From Sphingomonadales bacterium (lineage in GTDB: Bacteria; Pseudomonadota; Alphaproteobacteria; Sphingomonadales; Sphingomonadaceae), in assembly GCA_027489295.1 (NCBI GenBank), contig JAIYAA010000376.1, positions 1-13,730 of the forward strand: a DNA stretch of 13,730 nt. Direction: 5' to 3'. Numbering within the stretch: the first letter of the stretch is position 1; each line of letters starts with the position of its first letter. The translations under genes were made by a program, and so were the position numbers. Below are positions 7,824 through 13,730 of the stretch, one piece after another. Below the pieces are notes generated by a model, which did no database searches, was not told the DNA's origin, and saw only the letters and a program-made list of their open reading frames with translations.

Positions 7824-8370
7824 GGTCGGAACCCCTTTCACTATCCAGACGATGCGCGTCTGCCGAATCCCCACCAACGGATTCGAGACGCTCCTGAATT
7901 TTCCTGTAGGCCCGCTGCAGCAGCTTCTCGACACCGCTCACGCTGATGCCGAGATGCTCGGCGATGGCGCGCTGCGGCCGCTCCTCGATGCGGAACATGC
8001 GCAGCGCGGTGGCCATGCGTTCGGGCATTTCGCCGATTGCGTCCTCCACCGCCTGCCATTCGCTGCGCGCGACCAGCGTGCGCTCGGCATCGGGCACGTC
8101 CTCCGCACGCGGCTGCACTTCGACCCAGCCTGCATCGCGGGCGCCGCGCCGGCCGGCGGCGATCCGGCGATCGGTCGCGAGATTGGCGGCGACCCGATAG
8201 AGAAAGGCCGCGGGCTGGGCGATCGGCTGCTCCGCCAGCTGGTCGATCCGCAGCCACATGTCCTGCAGCGCATCCTCGGCATCGTCGCGATTGCCGAGCC
8301 GCGCGACGAGCAGGCGCAACAGCATCGGTCGCTGCGCCAGAAACACCGCCTTCAGCCCGCCATCGCTCAC
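7813..8370 (-). CDS. FecI-type ECF RNA polymerase sigma factor
   Basis: Extracytoplasmic-function sigma factor, 185 aa, that should direct RNA polymerase to receptor-type promoters when released or activated by FecR. Region 2 about residues 8-72 (AEDALQDMWLRI, then AAFLYRVAANLATDRRI), variable linker, region 4 about 105-160 with PERMATALRMFRIE and the helix-turn-helix QRAIAEHLGISVSGVEKLLQ (133-152). The start is GTG at 8370 with GGAA about 6 nt upstream; the nearby ATG is out of frame and closes at once. Only 23 bp separate it from the end of the deacetylase gene, so it could be read from an upstream promoter, from one within the deacetylase gene, or both. The C-terminal tail after residue 163 is polar and coincides with the fecR overlap. 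The assignment is firm; the regulon is not known. Confidence 0.94.
   Translation of the reverse strand: MSDGGLKAVFLAQRPMLLRLLVARLGNRDDAEDALQDMWLRIDQLAEQPIAQPAAFLYRVAANLATDRRIAAGRRGARDAGWVEVQPRAEDVPDAERTLVARSEWQAVEDAIGEMPERMATALRMFRIEERPQRAIAEHLGISVSGVEKLLQRAYRKIQERLESVGGDSADAHRLDSERGSDRAG
7832..7838 (-). promoter_or_regulatory. ribosome binding site that sets the FecR start
   Basis: AAAGGGG lies within the last codons of the sigma factor gene, 8 nt before GTG at 7823. A competing upstream GTG at 7841 has no usable site. This supports the shorter FecR and an 11-bp sigma/FecR overlap. Confidence 0.6.
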
Positions 8371-8393
8371 CGCATTCCGATTCCCAGCGGAAG

Positions 8394-9197
8394 TCAGGCA
8401 GGAAATGCCAGCCCCTCGGCAGCAGCCATGTCGGCGATCGGCAGGCGGTGCAAGGCCTTAGCTTCAAGAATTCGTGCATCCGCAATACTGTCGCCGGCTC
8501 GCTCGCCGGCACCGGGATGGCACATCACCAGGTGAAACTGCCCCGGCTGCCGCAGAAAGCGCGGAAACAGCGACTCGTAATCGCGACGGAAATCGTAATG
8601 GCCGGCAAAGCTGTTATTGGTGCGCAGCCCCAGCGCCATCGCCGCGCCGCGCATGCCGCGGCAATGCCAGGCGCTGCCGACCGCCTTGCCGGCGAACGGC
8701 CGACGCAGCAACGCGCCCGGCGCATCGGTGCAGTCGCGCACCCAGGCGCGCGGCGCACGCCCGGCGGTTTCGGCGAGCACCAGGTCGCGAATGCCGGGCA
8801 GTGCATGCGCGTGCTGGTGCCCGTCGACAAAGTCGGGAGGGCGACGCAACGCCGCGAAGAAGGCGTCGAACTGGGCGGATATCTCCAGCGCGATCTCGTC
8901 CAGCGGCACGCGCCACTTGCCCGCGGCGCGCGACAGCGGATCGATGCGGGGCATGCGGCCCTCCGGCGCATAGCGCGCCATCGCCGTGCGCGGCGCCTCC
9001 TCGGTCAGCGTCAGGTGGAGGCCCAGCTCGACATGCACGGGCAGGTCCGCCAGCAGGCGCGCATCCTCGACCCAGCCCGGCATCACGGTCATACAGCTGA
9101 TCGCGTTGATCTTGCCCGCATGCGCCAGCGCCACGATGGCGGCACTGATCGCCGGCGAATAGGCGAAGTCGTCAGCGCAGAGAATGAGACGGGACAA
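8394..9197 (-). CDS. YdjC/ChbG/HpnK-family carbohydrate deacetylase
   Basis: Metal-dependent deacetylase of N-acetylated sugars (family members: ChbG on chitobiose, HpnK on GlcNAc-hopanoid, NaxD on undecaprenyl-phosphate-GalNAc). 267 aa from a TTG start at 9197, chosen because GAAGGA ends 7 nt upstream and the family core LILCADDF begins at once; a longer frame to 9344 lacks support. Visible: ADDF with D9-D10 (metal/catalytic Asp), ELGLHLTLTEE with metal ligand H61, DGHQHAHALPG with D125, H127 and H129, and CHPG near residue 250. All active-site motifs are intact. No signal peptide or membrane helix, so cytoplasmic. The start overlaps the glycosyltransferase gene by 26 bp, so its substrate is probably the product of that enzyme (inference). 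Confidence 0.9.
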   Translation of the reverse strand: MSRLILCADDFAYSPAISAAIVALAHAGKINAISCMTVMPGWVEDARLLADLPVHVELGLHLTLTEEAPRTAMARYAPEGRMPRIDPLSRAAGKWRVPLDEIALEISAQFDAFFAALRRPPDFVDGHQHAHALPGIRDLVLAETAGRAPRAWVRDCTDAPGALLRRPFAGKAVGSAWHCRGMRGAAMALGLRTNNSFAGHYDFRRDYESLFPRFLRQPGQFHLVMCHPGAGERAGDSIADARILEAKALHRLPIADMAAAEGLAFPA

Positions 9198-10047
9198 GAA
9201 CCGGTCCTTCGAGATGCTGATACTGGCGCTCGCGGATGCGGCTGCTGAGCAACCGGCGGCGCTGCAGTCGCCCGGCCAGAAAGCGATAGAAGAACCAGTC
9301 GCCTGCGATCGGCGCGGCGGCCGAGTAAAGCAGCCGCTCCACAAGCGTCCAGCGGATCGAATCCCGGTCGCGCTCGCGCGGACTGGGCATGCACCACATC
9401 GCGCTCGAATAGCCCATCCGCCCCTTGCGCATCACGCGATGAATCACTTCGTGATCCTCCAGCACGAAGTTCCAGCGAACCGCGTCGAAGCCGCCGGCGG
9501 CACGCAGCGCGCGGGTGCAGAACGCCTGGCCCGCGCCGCCGGCATGGCATTGCCGCGGCAACAGCCGGGCAGCGGCGAGGAAGCGCGCGGCCTCGGTCAC
9601 CCGTGCGGGCTCGCTGATCCCGTCCGGCACGAAATAGGCACCCGCCACGACATGGCCGGGCCGCGACAGGATCGCCTGCGCGGCCGCGAGATACTGGGGC
9701 GGGTACAGCGTGTCCGCATCGCAGGTCGCCACCCAGCGTGTCCGCACCCAGGCGAGGCCGGTGCGCAGCGCCGCGACCTTGCCGGGGGTCCGCTCGGTGA
9801 GCAGCATATAGTCGAGCGCATGCGCCCGGGCCGCCGCCTCGGCAACCGCGGCGCCGCCATCTGTCGAGCCATTGTCGATCAGGATCAGGGTAAAGCGCAC
9901 CGTCTGGCGCGAAAGGCTCTCGATCGTATGGGCGAGATAGTCCCGCTCGTTGAAGAAGGGGATCACCACCGTCCAGACAGGGGTATCGCCTTGCGGGCGG
10001 TGTTCGAACGGGTCCTTTGAAAGATCGAGATACATGACTGCGAACAT
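9172..10047 (-). CDS. family 2 glycosyltransferase
   Basis: Inverting, GT-A fold sugar transferase using a nucleotide-sugar donor. 291 aa from ATG at 10047; a second in-frame ATG at 10035 (287 aa) is equally possible, as neither has a clear ribosome site. Visible: PVWTVVIPFFNERDYLAHTI near residue 23, LILIDNGSTDGG (55-65), the metal-binding D110-A-D112 in ATCDADTLYP, GGAGQAFCTRALRAAGGFD, and the catalytic-base region LEDHE (196-200). There is no clear pair of C-terminal membrane helices as in ArnC or dolichol-phosphate-mannose-synthase types, only a hydrophobic patch near residues 239-257. First gene of the five-gene minus-strand cluster; the deacetylase starts within its last 26 bp. Donor and acceptor cannot be told. 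Confidence 0.9.
   Translation of the reverse strand: MFAVMYLDLSKDPFEHRPQGDTPVWTVVIPFFNERDYLAHTIESLSRQTVRFTLILIDNGSTDGGAAVAEAAARAHALDYMLLTERTPGKVAALRTGLAWVRTRWVATCDADTLYPPQYLAAAQAILSRPGHVVAGAYFVPDGISEPARVTEAARFLAAARLLPRQCHAGGAGQAFCTRALRAAGGFDAVRWNFVLEDHEVIHRVMRKGRMGYSSAMWCMPSPRERDRDSIRWTLVERLLYSAAAPIAGDWFFYRFLAGRLQRRRLLSSRIRERQYQHLEGPVLVPSHSLR
9205..9210 (-). promoter_or_regulatory. strong ribosome binding site for the TTG-started deacetylase
   Basis: GAAGGA, 7 nt before TTG at 9197 and inside the end of the glycosyltransferase coding sequence. It is the best Shine-Dalgarno match in the centre block and is the reason for preferring the TTG start. Confidence 0.65.
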
Positions 10048-10082
10048 CCCATCGGGTCGAATGGGCGCAGGAATGCGATGCC

Positions 10083-10124
10083 GGAACCAGCACAGCGGCG
10101 ATGGTGTTGCCGCCGGCTGGTTCC
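10083..10124 (-). promoter_or_regulatory. long inverted repeat, possible leader hairpin of the GT2 operon
   Basis: GGAACCAGC (10083-10091) and GCTGGTTCC (10116-10124) are perfect 9-bp arms. Inside, GCGGC (10095-10099) pairs with GCCGC (10109-10113), giving a two-tier hairpin with a loop of about 9 nt. It ends 36 bp before the GT2 ATG. No T-run follows on either strand, so a simple terminator is unlikely. Confidence 0.5.
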
Positions 10125-10136
10125 TGGCCCGGCCAG
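10124..10136. repeat. palindrome CTGGCC-C-GGCCAG
   Basis: Perfect 6-bp arms around a single base, abutting the outer end of the larger inverted repeat. It may be a protein binding site, or an accident of GC-rich sequence. Confidence 0.35.
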
Positions 10137-10330
10137 TTCCTCCCCACCCGATCCAATGACGATGCGTCGCGGCGCGACCCGCACCGCTGAACCGCAAATT
10201 TTCTGAGAAATTAACGGTAGTTCCAGCGACGACGCCGAGCCACCAACCCGCACGACCGGTGCAAAAAATATCGCGCATGACTCGTGGCTTAGCCGTTCGT
10301 AGATGGTTGCCCGTGCTACAACGGATCGCC

Positions 10331-11803
10331 ATGCTGACAGACGGATCGGGTTCGCCCTGGCGCCGTCCCCTGTTGCTTCTGCCGCTGCTGGTGCTGCTGG
10401 CCGTTGCGCTGCGCGCGCATGACTTCGGCAACCCGGTCATCCATGTCGACGAGCAATACTATCTGCTGGTCGGCGACCGCATGCTCGGCGGCGCGCTGCC
10501 CTATGTCGATTTCTGGGACCGCAAGCCGCTGGGGCTGTTCCTGCTGTTCGAGGGCATGCGGCTGCTGCCCGGCGACGGCATCCTTGCCTATCAATGGATC
10601 GCCACGCTGTTCGCTGCGGCCACCGCAGGGCTGATCACGCTGGTCGCTCGCCGACTGGGTGCGCGACCGATCGGTGCCGGCGCGGCCGCCATCGCCTATC
10701 TGCTGTGGCTGGGCTTCCTCAGCGGGCGCGGCGGACAGTCGCCCGTATTCTACAATCTGTTCATGGCGGCGGCCGGCTGGGCAACGCTGCGGTTGCCGAT
10801 GCTGGCCGAACGGCGGGACCGGCGCGCGATCCTGGCGCAGGGTGCGGCCGTCTGCCTGCTCGCGGGTCTCGCCATCCAGACCAAATATACGCCGGTGGTG
10901 GAAGGCGCGTTCTTCGGCCTCGCGCATTGCTGGTACCTGCACCGCGCCGGGGCCCGCCTGCCGCTGCTCGCCGGGGCCGCGCTCGCCTGGGCACTGCTCG
11001 GGCTGGCCCCGACCCTCGCCGCGATCGCCTGGTACCATGCGCTGGGGCCGGAGGTGTTCGCGCGTTTCTGGTTCTCCAACTTCGCCTCGGTGACCCTGCG
11101 GCGCGGCTATCCCGCCGCCAAGATCGTCGCCCGCCTGGCCGGCACCGGCGCGCAACTCTCGCCCTTCCTGGTCTGCGCCGTGCTGGGATGGCGCTGGCGC
11201 CCCGACGAGAGGCGCAGCGAAGCTGCCGTGGCGTTCGGGTGGCTCGCCGCAGCACTCGTCGGCTATGCGATGATCGGGGCGTTCTTCGATCACTATGCGC
11301 TGCCGCTGCTGGTGCCGCTGGCGATCGTCGCCGCACCGGCGCTGGGACGATCGCCCGCCGCGCTGCTGGGCGGGGCGCTTGCCGCGGCGGCCCTCTTCGC
11401 CTTCCACTGGAGCAGCGAACCGGACGACCGGGTATCCGCCCGCGCCGCGGCCGACGTGATGGCGGCGCACGCCCGCCAGGGTTGCCCCTATGTGTTCGCC
11501 GGCGACTCGATCCTGTATCATCTCTCGGGCACCTGCGTACCCACCGCCTATGCCTTCCCCTCGACGCTCGCCTACGAGGCCGAACAGGGCGCCACCGGCA
11601 TCGATGAGGCCAAGGAGGTGCGGCGCATCATGGGAACGCGCCCGCCCGTCGTGGTGACGATGGACCAGCCGCTTGCGCCCTGGAACCGCCAGAGCCTTGC
11701 GGTGGTAGCGCCGCTGCTGGCCCGCGACTACCGCCTCGAACTCATCGAGCCGCGCGAAGAAGCCCATGAACTCGTCTATGTCCGCCGCGATCTGGCGCGC
11801 TAG
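10331..11803 (+). CDS. GT39/ArnT-like polytopic membrane glycosyltransferase
   Basis: GT-C fold transferase of the PMT/ArnT-like superfamily, which uses a polyprenyl-phosphate sugar and modifies lipids, glycans or proteins on the periplasmic face. 490 aa from ATG at 10331; other in-frame starts are GTG 10259 and ATG 10277, and none has a strong ribosome site. The chosen one sits just before the first membrane helix. Visible: helix 1 about residues 12-28; the first periplasmic loop with the key acidic pair D40-E41 in VIHVDEQYYLLVGDRML and the family-typical LPYVDFWDRKPLGLFLLF; about ten further hydrophobic segments to about residue 365; a C-terminal soluble domain (370-490) with VFAGDSILYHLSG. 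Divergent from the GT2-deacetylase pair, and 66 bp before the cyclotransferase. Donor and acceptor unknown. Confidence 0.88.
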   Translation: MLTDGSGSPWRRPLLLLPLLVLLAVALRAHDFGNPVIHVDEQYYLLVGDRMLGGALPYVDFWDRKPLGLFLLFEGMRLLPGDGILAYQWIATLFAAATAGLITLVARRLGARPIGAGAAAIAYLLWLGFLSGRGGQSPVFYNLFMAAAGWATLRLPMLAERRDRRAILAQGAAVCLLAGLAIQTKYTPVVEGAFFGLAHCWYLHRAGARLPLLAGAALAWALLGLAPTLAAIAWYHALGPEVFARFWFSNFASVTLRRGYPAAKIVARLAGTGAQLSPFLVCAVLGWRWRPDERRSEAAVAFGWLAAALVGYAMIGAFFDHYALPLLVPLAIVAAPALGRSPAALLGGALAAAALFAFHWSSEPDDRVSARAAADVMAAHARQGCPYVFAGDSILYHLSGTCVPTAYAFPSTLAYEAEQGATGIDEAKEVRRIMGTRPPVVVTMDQPLAPWNRQSLAVVAPLLARDYRLELIEPREEAHELVYVRRDLAR

Positions 11804-11869
11804 GGGTTTACACGGAGCCCCGGCTTCGGCTTGGTGCCGCCCGAACATGCCGGTCTGGAAGGATATCCG

Positions 11870-12697
11870 ATGAAGCGCATCCTGTTGGTGGTCTTGGCGG
11901 CGGTGGTGCTGGTCGGCGGCGCCGCATTCGCCTTCACCCGCATCAAGCCGAGCGGTATTCCGGTGGTGCGCGCGGTCGCCGTCGCGACGCTGCCGCACGA
12001 CACGGGCGCCTTTACCGAGGGCCTCTTCTTCGAGAAGGGCGCGATGTACGAAAGCACAGGGCAGATCGGCGAATCCGTCATCCGCAGGCTCGATCCCGCC
12101 ACCGGCAAGGTACAGCAGGAAACCTCGCTCCCAGCGCCTTATTTCGGCGAGGGCATCGTGGCCTGGGGCGACAAGCTCTTCCAGCTGACCTGGCAGGACA
12201 AGACCGGCTTCATCTACGGTCTCGACAAGTTCGAGCCGCGCGGCACCTTTTCCTACACCGGCGAGGGCTGGAGCCTGACCCGCAACGACAAGGGGATCAT
12301 CATGAGCGACGGCACCCCGGTGCTGCGCTTCCTCGACCCGAACACGATGCAGGTCACCTCGACGCTGCGGGTGACCGCCAATGGCTGCCCGCTCGCCAAT
12401 CTGAACGAACTCGAATGGGTGGACGGCCAGATCTACGCCAACATCTGGCAGACCAATCTGATCGCCAAGATCGATCCCGTCAGCGGCAAGGTCACCGGCT
12501 TTCTCGACGTGAGCGACCTGGGCCCGAAGGATCGCGGCACCGACAATGTCGCCAACGGCATCGCCTATGATGCGGGCACCAAGCGCCTGTTCGTCACCGG
12601 CAAGCGCTGGCCGCAGCTCTACCAGGTCAAGGAAGGCGATACCGTCGCCAAGTCGCCCGAGGCATCGAAGCTGACCAGCTGCAGCGCTCAGAACTAA
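11870..12697 (+). CDS. glutaminyl-peptide cyclotransferase (plant/bacterial beta-propeller type)
   Basis: Converts N-terminal Gln of exported proteins or peptides to pyroglutamate with release of ammonia; probably periplasmic. 275 aa from ATG at 11870, with AAGGA 7 nt upstream; a longer frame to 11831 is not supported. Visible: N-terminal signal peptide or anchor (residues 1-22, MKRILLVVLAAVVLVGG), then the five-bladed propeller with family motifs FTEGLFF (48-54), MYESTGQIGES (59-69), the LTWQ segment (106-109), GEGWSLT (131-137), LNELEWVDGQIYANIW (178-193), NVANGIAYD (226-234) and VTGKRWPQLY (242-251). Length and motif order match the family. It follows the GT39-like gene by 66 bp with no clear terminator between, so co-transcription is possible. 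The protein substrate is unknown. Confidence 0.92.
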   Translation: MKRILLVVLAAVVLVGGAAFAFTRIKPSGIPVVRAVAVATLPHDTGAFTEGLFFEKGAMYESTGQIGESVIRRLDPATGKVQQETSLPAPYFGEGIVAWGDKLFQLTWQDKTGFIYGLDKFEPRGTFSYTGEGWSLTRNDKGIIMSDGTPVLRFLDPNTMQVTSTLRVTANGCPLANLNELEWVDGQIYANIWQTNLIAKIDPVSGKVTGFLDVSDLGPKDRGTDNVANGIAYDAGTKRLFVTGKRWPQLYQVKEGDTVAKSPEASKLTSCSAQN

Positions 12698-12712
12698 GAA
12701 TACGAATGCAAT

Positions 12713-12742
12713 GGCGGCGGGCGGATTGCGCCCCCCGCCGCC
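12713..12742 (+). terminator. candidate GC-rich terminator hairpin after the cyclotransferase gene
   Basis: GGCGGCGGG (12713-12721) pairs perfectly with CCCGCCGCC (12734-12742) around a 12-nt loop, 15 bp after the cyclotransferase stop. No T-run follows, so it is not a canonical intrinsic terminator; in GC-rich alphaproteobacteria such hairpins can still end transcription or protect 3' ends. Confidence 0.5.
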
Positions 12743-12799
12743 GGCTCTACTCCCGGACGCAGGAAGCCCGATGGGCGACAACGATCCTGGGAGAGAAAG

Positions 12800-13730
12800 A
12801 TGTTGCGAACCCTGGCCGCGCTCGGCGCGCTTGCGCTTGCCGCCCCTGCACTAGCGCAGACCGCCCCCGCTACCGTCACGTCGCCCGACGGGCATCTGGC
12901 CGTCACCGTCGCCACCGACAATGACGGGCGCCCCTTCTACACCGTCGCCCGCGACGGCAAGCCGCTCGTCAATCCGTCGATGCTCGGCTTCCTGTTCACC
13001 GATGCCCCCAAACTCCAGCGCAACTTCCGCATCGAGGGCAGCAGCAGCTCTGCCAGCGACACCAGCTGGGACCAGCCCTGGGGCGAGTGGAAGACGATCC
13101 GCGACAATCACAAGGAACTGCGTGTCCGGCTGAAGGAGACGACCGCGCTCGGCCGGGTGATGGAAGTGGTGTTCCGCGTCTTCGACGACGGGGTCGGCTT
13201 CCGCTACGAGCTGCCGGGCCAGCCCAACCTGAAGACCGCGCACATCCTCGACGAGATGACCGAATTCACGATCGCGCAGGATGGCGAGGCGTGGTGGATC
13301 CCGGGCTCCGAATGGAATCGCGACGAATATCTCTACAACCGCACGCCGATCTCCAGCGTACCGCTCGCGCACACGCCGCTGACGATGAAGCTGGCCGACG
13401 GCACCCATATCGCCATCCATGAGGCGGCGCTGGTCGACTATGCGGGCACCTGGCTGCAGCGCGTCGAGGGCACCCGCTTCAAGACCGTGCTGATCCCCGG
13501 CGCGGGCGCCGCCAAGGTGACGCGCGACGCGCCGTTCGTGACGCCGTGGCGGACGATGATCATCGCCAAGGACGCCCCCGGCCTCTACATGTCGCACATC
13601 GAGCTCAACCTGAACGCGCCGAACAAGCTGGGCGATGTCAGCTATTTCAAGCCGAGCAAATATGTCGGCGTGTGGTGGGAGATGCACCTCGACAAGTCGG
13701 GCTGGGGCTTCAAGCCGGTGCACGGCGCCA
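12800..13730 (+). CDS. glycoside hydrolase family 97 (SusB-like), partial, C-terminus off the right edge
   Basis: Secreted or periplasmic exo-acting glycosidase; the family holds inverting alpha-glucosidases and retaining alpha-galactosidases. The ATG at 12800 follows GGGAGAGAAAG, a good ribosome site. 310 residues are present (full members are about 650-700). Visible: cleavable signal peptide 1-19 (ALAAPALA|Q); N-terminal beta-sandwich domain with SPDGHLAVTV, DTSWDQPWGEWKTI, LRVRLKE, VVFRVFDDGVGFRYELP, and an AWWIPG patch; then the start of the catalytic barrel with YVGVWWEM (288-295) and KPVHGA at the edge. The catalytic acids and the Glu/Asp position that separates inverting from retaining members lie outside the window, so the sugar cannot be named. 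It is separated from the previous gene by 102 bp with a hairpin, so it probably has its own promoter. Confidence 0.93.
   Translation, partial: MLRTLAALGALALAAPALAQTAPATVTSPDGHLAVTVATDNDGRPFYTVARDGKPLVNPSMLGFLFTDAPKLQRNFRIEGSSSSASDTSWDQPWGEWKTIRDNHKELRVRLKETTALGRVMEVVFRVFDDGVGFRYELPGQPNLKTAHILDEMTEFTIAQDGEAWWIPGSEWNRDEYLYNRTPISSVPLAHTPLTMKLADGTHIAIHEAALVDYAGTWLQRVEGTRFKTVLIPGAGAAKVTRDAPFVTPWRTMIIAKDAPGLYMSHIELNLNAPNKLGDVSYFKPSKYVGVWWEMHLDKSGWGFKPVHGA

Larger units (their letters stand above)
10048..10330. other. divergent intergenic region between the two glycosyltransferases
   Basis: No protein gene is supported here. The region holds a long hairpin (10083-10124), a 13-bp palindrome (10124-10136), and two A/T-rich islets (about 10196-10213 and 10261-10270) that stand out from the GC-rich surroundings and are the likely place of the divergent promoters. 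No convincing sigma-70 -35/-10 pair could be fixed by eye. Confidence 0.5.

Noticed and set aside
7824..7934. N-terminal extension of FecR into the sigma gene
   Set aside because: It would overlap the sigma helix-turn-helix coding region, has no ribosome site, and FecR proteins normally begin close to the Trp-containing cytoplasmic domain.
9198..9344. N-terminal extension of the deacetylase
   Set aside because: The extra 49 residues are Ser/Ala/Arg-rich with no family match and lie within the GT2 gene; the TTG start has a strong ribosome site and sits directly before the conserved core.
10048..10440. N-terminal extension of the GT2 protein across the divergent spacer
   Set aside because: The added sequence shows no domain and would overlap the start of the GT39-like gene; the GT2 fold begins about 25 residues after the ATG at 10047.
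11804..11869. GGGG...CCCC pairing after the GT39-like stop as a terminator
   Set aside because: The arms are only 4 bp with a long loop and no T-run; too weak to call.
10316..12781. An 821-codon open frame on the minus strand opposite the GT39-like and cyclotransferase genes
   Set aside because: Composition is Arg/Gly/His/Gln/Asp-rich with no recognisable domain, as expected for the antisense of GC-rich codon-biased genes; both plus-strand genes have clear families, signals and ribosome sites.
1..13730. CRISPR arrays, tRNA or rRNA genes, insertion sequences, phage or attachment sites
   Set aside because: No regularly spaced repeats, cloverleaf-like segments, transposase or integrase coding regions, or terminal inverted repeats were seen; composition is even throughout, with no sign of a recent insertion.

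Overview
The window is GC-rich DNA with the strong third-position G/C codon bias, long antisense shadow frames and frequent GTG/TTG starts of an alphaproteobacterium. A FecI/FecR/TonB-receptor set next to a GH97 glycosidase, with sphingomonad-like protein sequences, suggests Sphingomonas or a close relative (inference; no 16S or marker gene is present). Ten genes were found plus two partial ones cut by the window ends (eleven protein families in all, counted below); there are no RNA genes, insertion sequences or CRISPR arrays. Coding density is very high: the longest gap without a gene is 283 bp (10048-10330).

Left block (1-4530), metal-type efflux and its regulator. On the minus strand a periplasmic adaptor gene (1102-2337) overlaps by 4 bp the start of an HME-type (CzcA/CusA-like) RND pump that runs off the left edge. 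Divergent from these, a two-component pair (OmpR-type response regulator 2448-3128, histidine kinase 3163-4530) very likely controls the pump. The 110-bp divergent spacer holds a good extended -10 element and two symmetric candidate operators.

Centre block (4514-10047), five minus-strand genes with almost no spacing, in transcription order: family 2 glycosyltransferase, YdjC/ChbG/HpnK-type carbohydrate deacetylase, FecI-type ECF sigma factor, FecR-type anti-sigma/sensor, and a transducer-type TonB-dependent receptor with an STN signalling domain. Neighbours overlap by 26, 11 and 50 bp, with one 23-bp gap. The last four genes all seem to start with non-ATG codons. A sequence resembling the E. 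coli fecA promoter, with the same 17-bp spacing, lies inside the 3' end of fecR upstream of the receptor.

Right block (10331-13730), plus strand: a GT39/ArnT-like polytopic membrane glycosyltransferase divergent from the GT2-deacetylase pair, a periplasmic glutaminyl-peptide cyclotransferase, a hairpin that may be a terminator, and the 5' part of a secreted GH97 glycoside hydrolase that runs off the right edge.

The most interesting reading is that GT2 + YdjC-type deacetylase + GT39-like transferase form a small envelope-lipid or glycan amino-sugar module, comparable in composition to FlmF2/NaxD/FlmK of Francisella or ArnC/ArnD/ArnT of enterobacteria, and that this module is physically coupled to a FecI/FecR cell-surface signalling receptor. 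This is inference from gene content and layout. The substrate of every glyco-enzyme here is unknown. Gene tally: pump (partial), adaptor, regulator, kinase, receptor, FecR, sigma, deacetylase, GT2, GT39-like, cyclotransferase, GH97 (partial).
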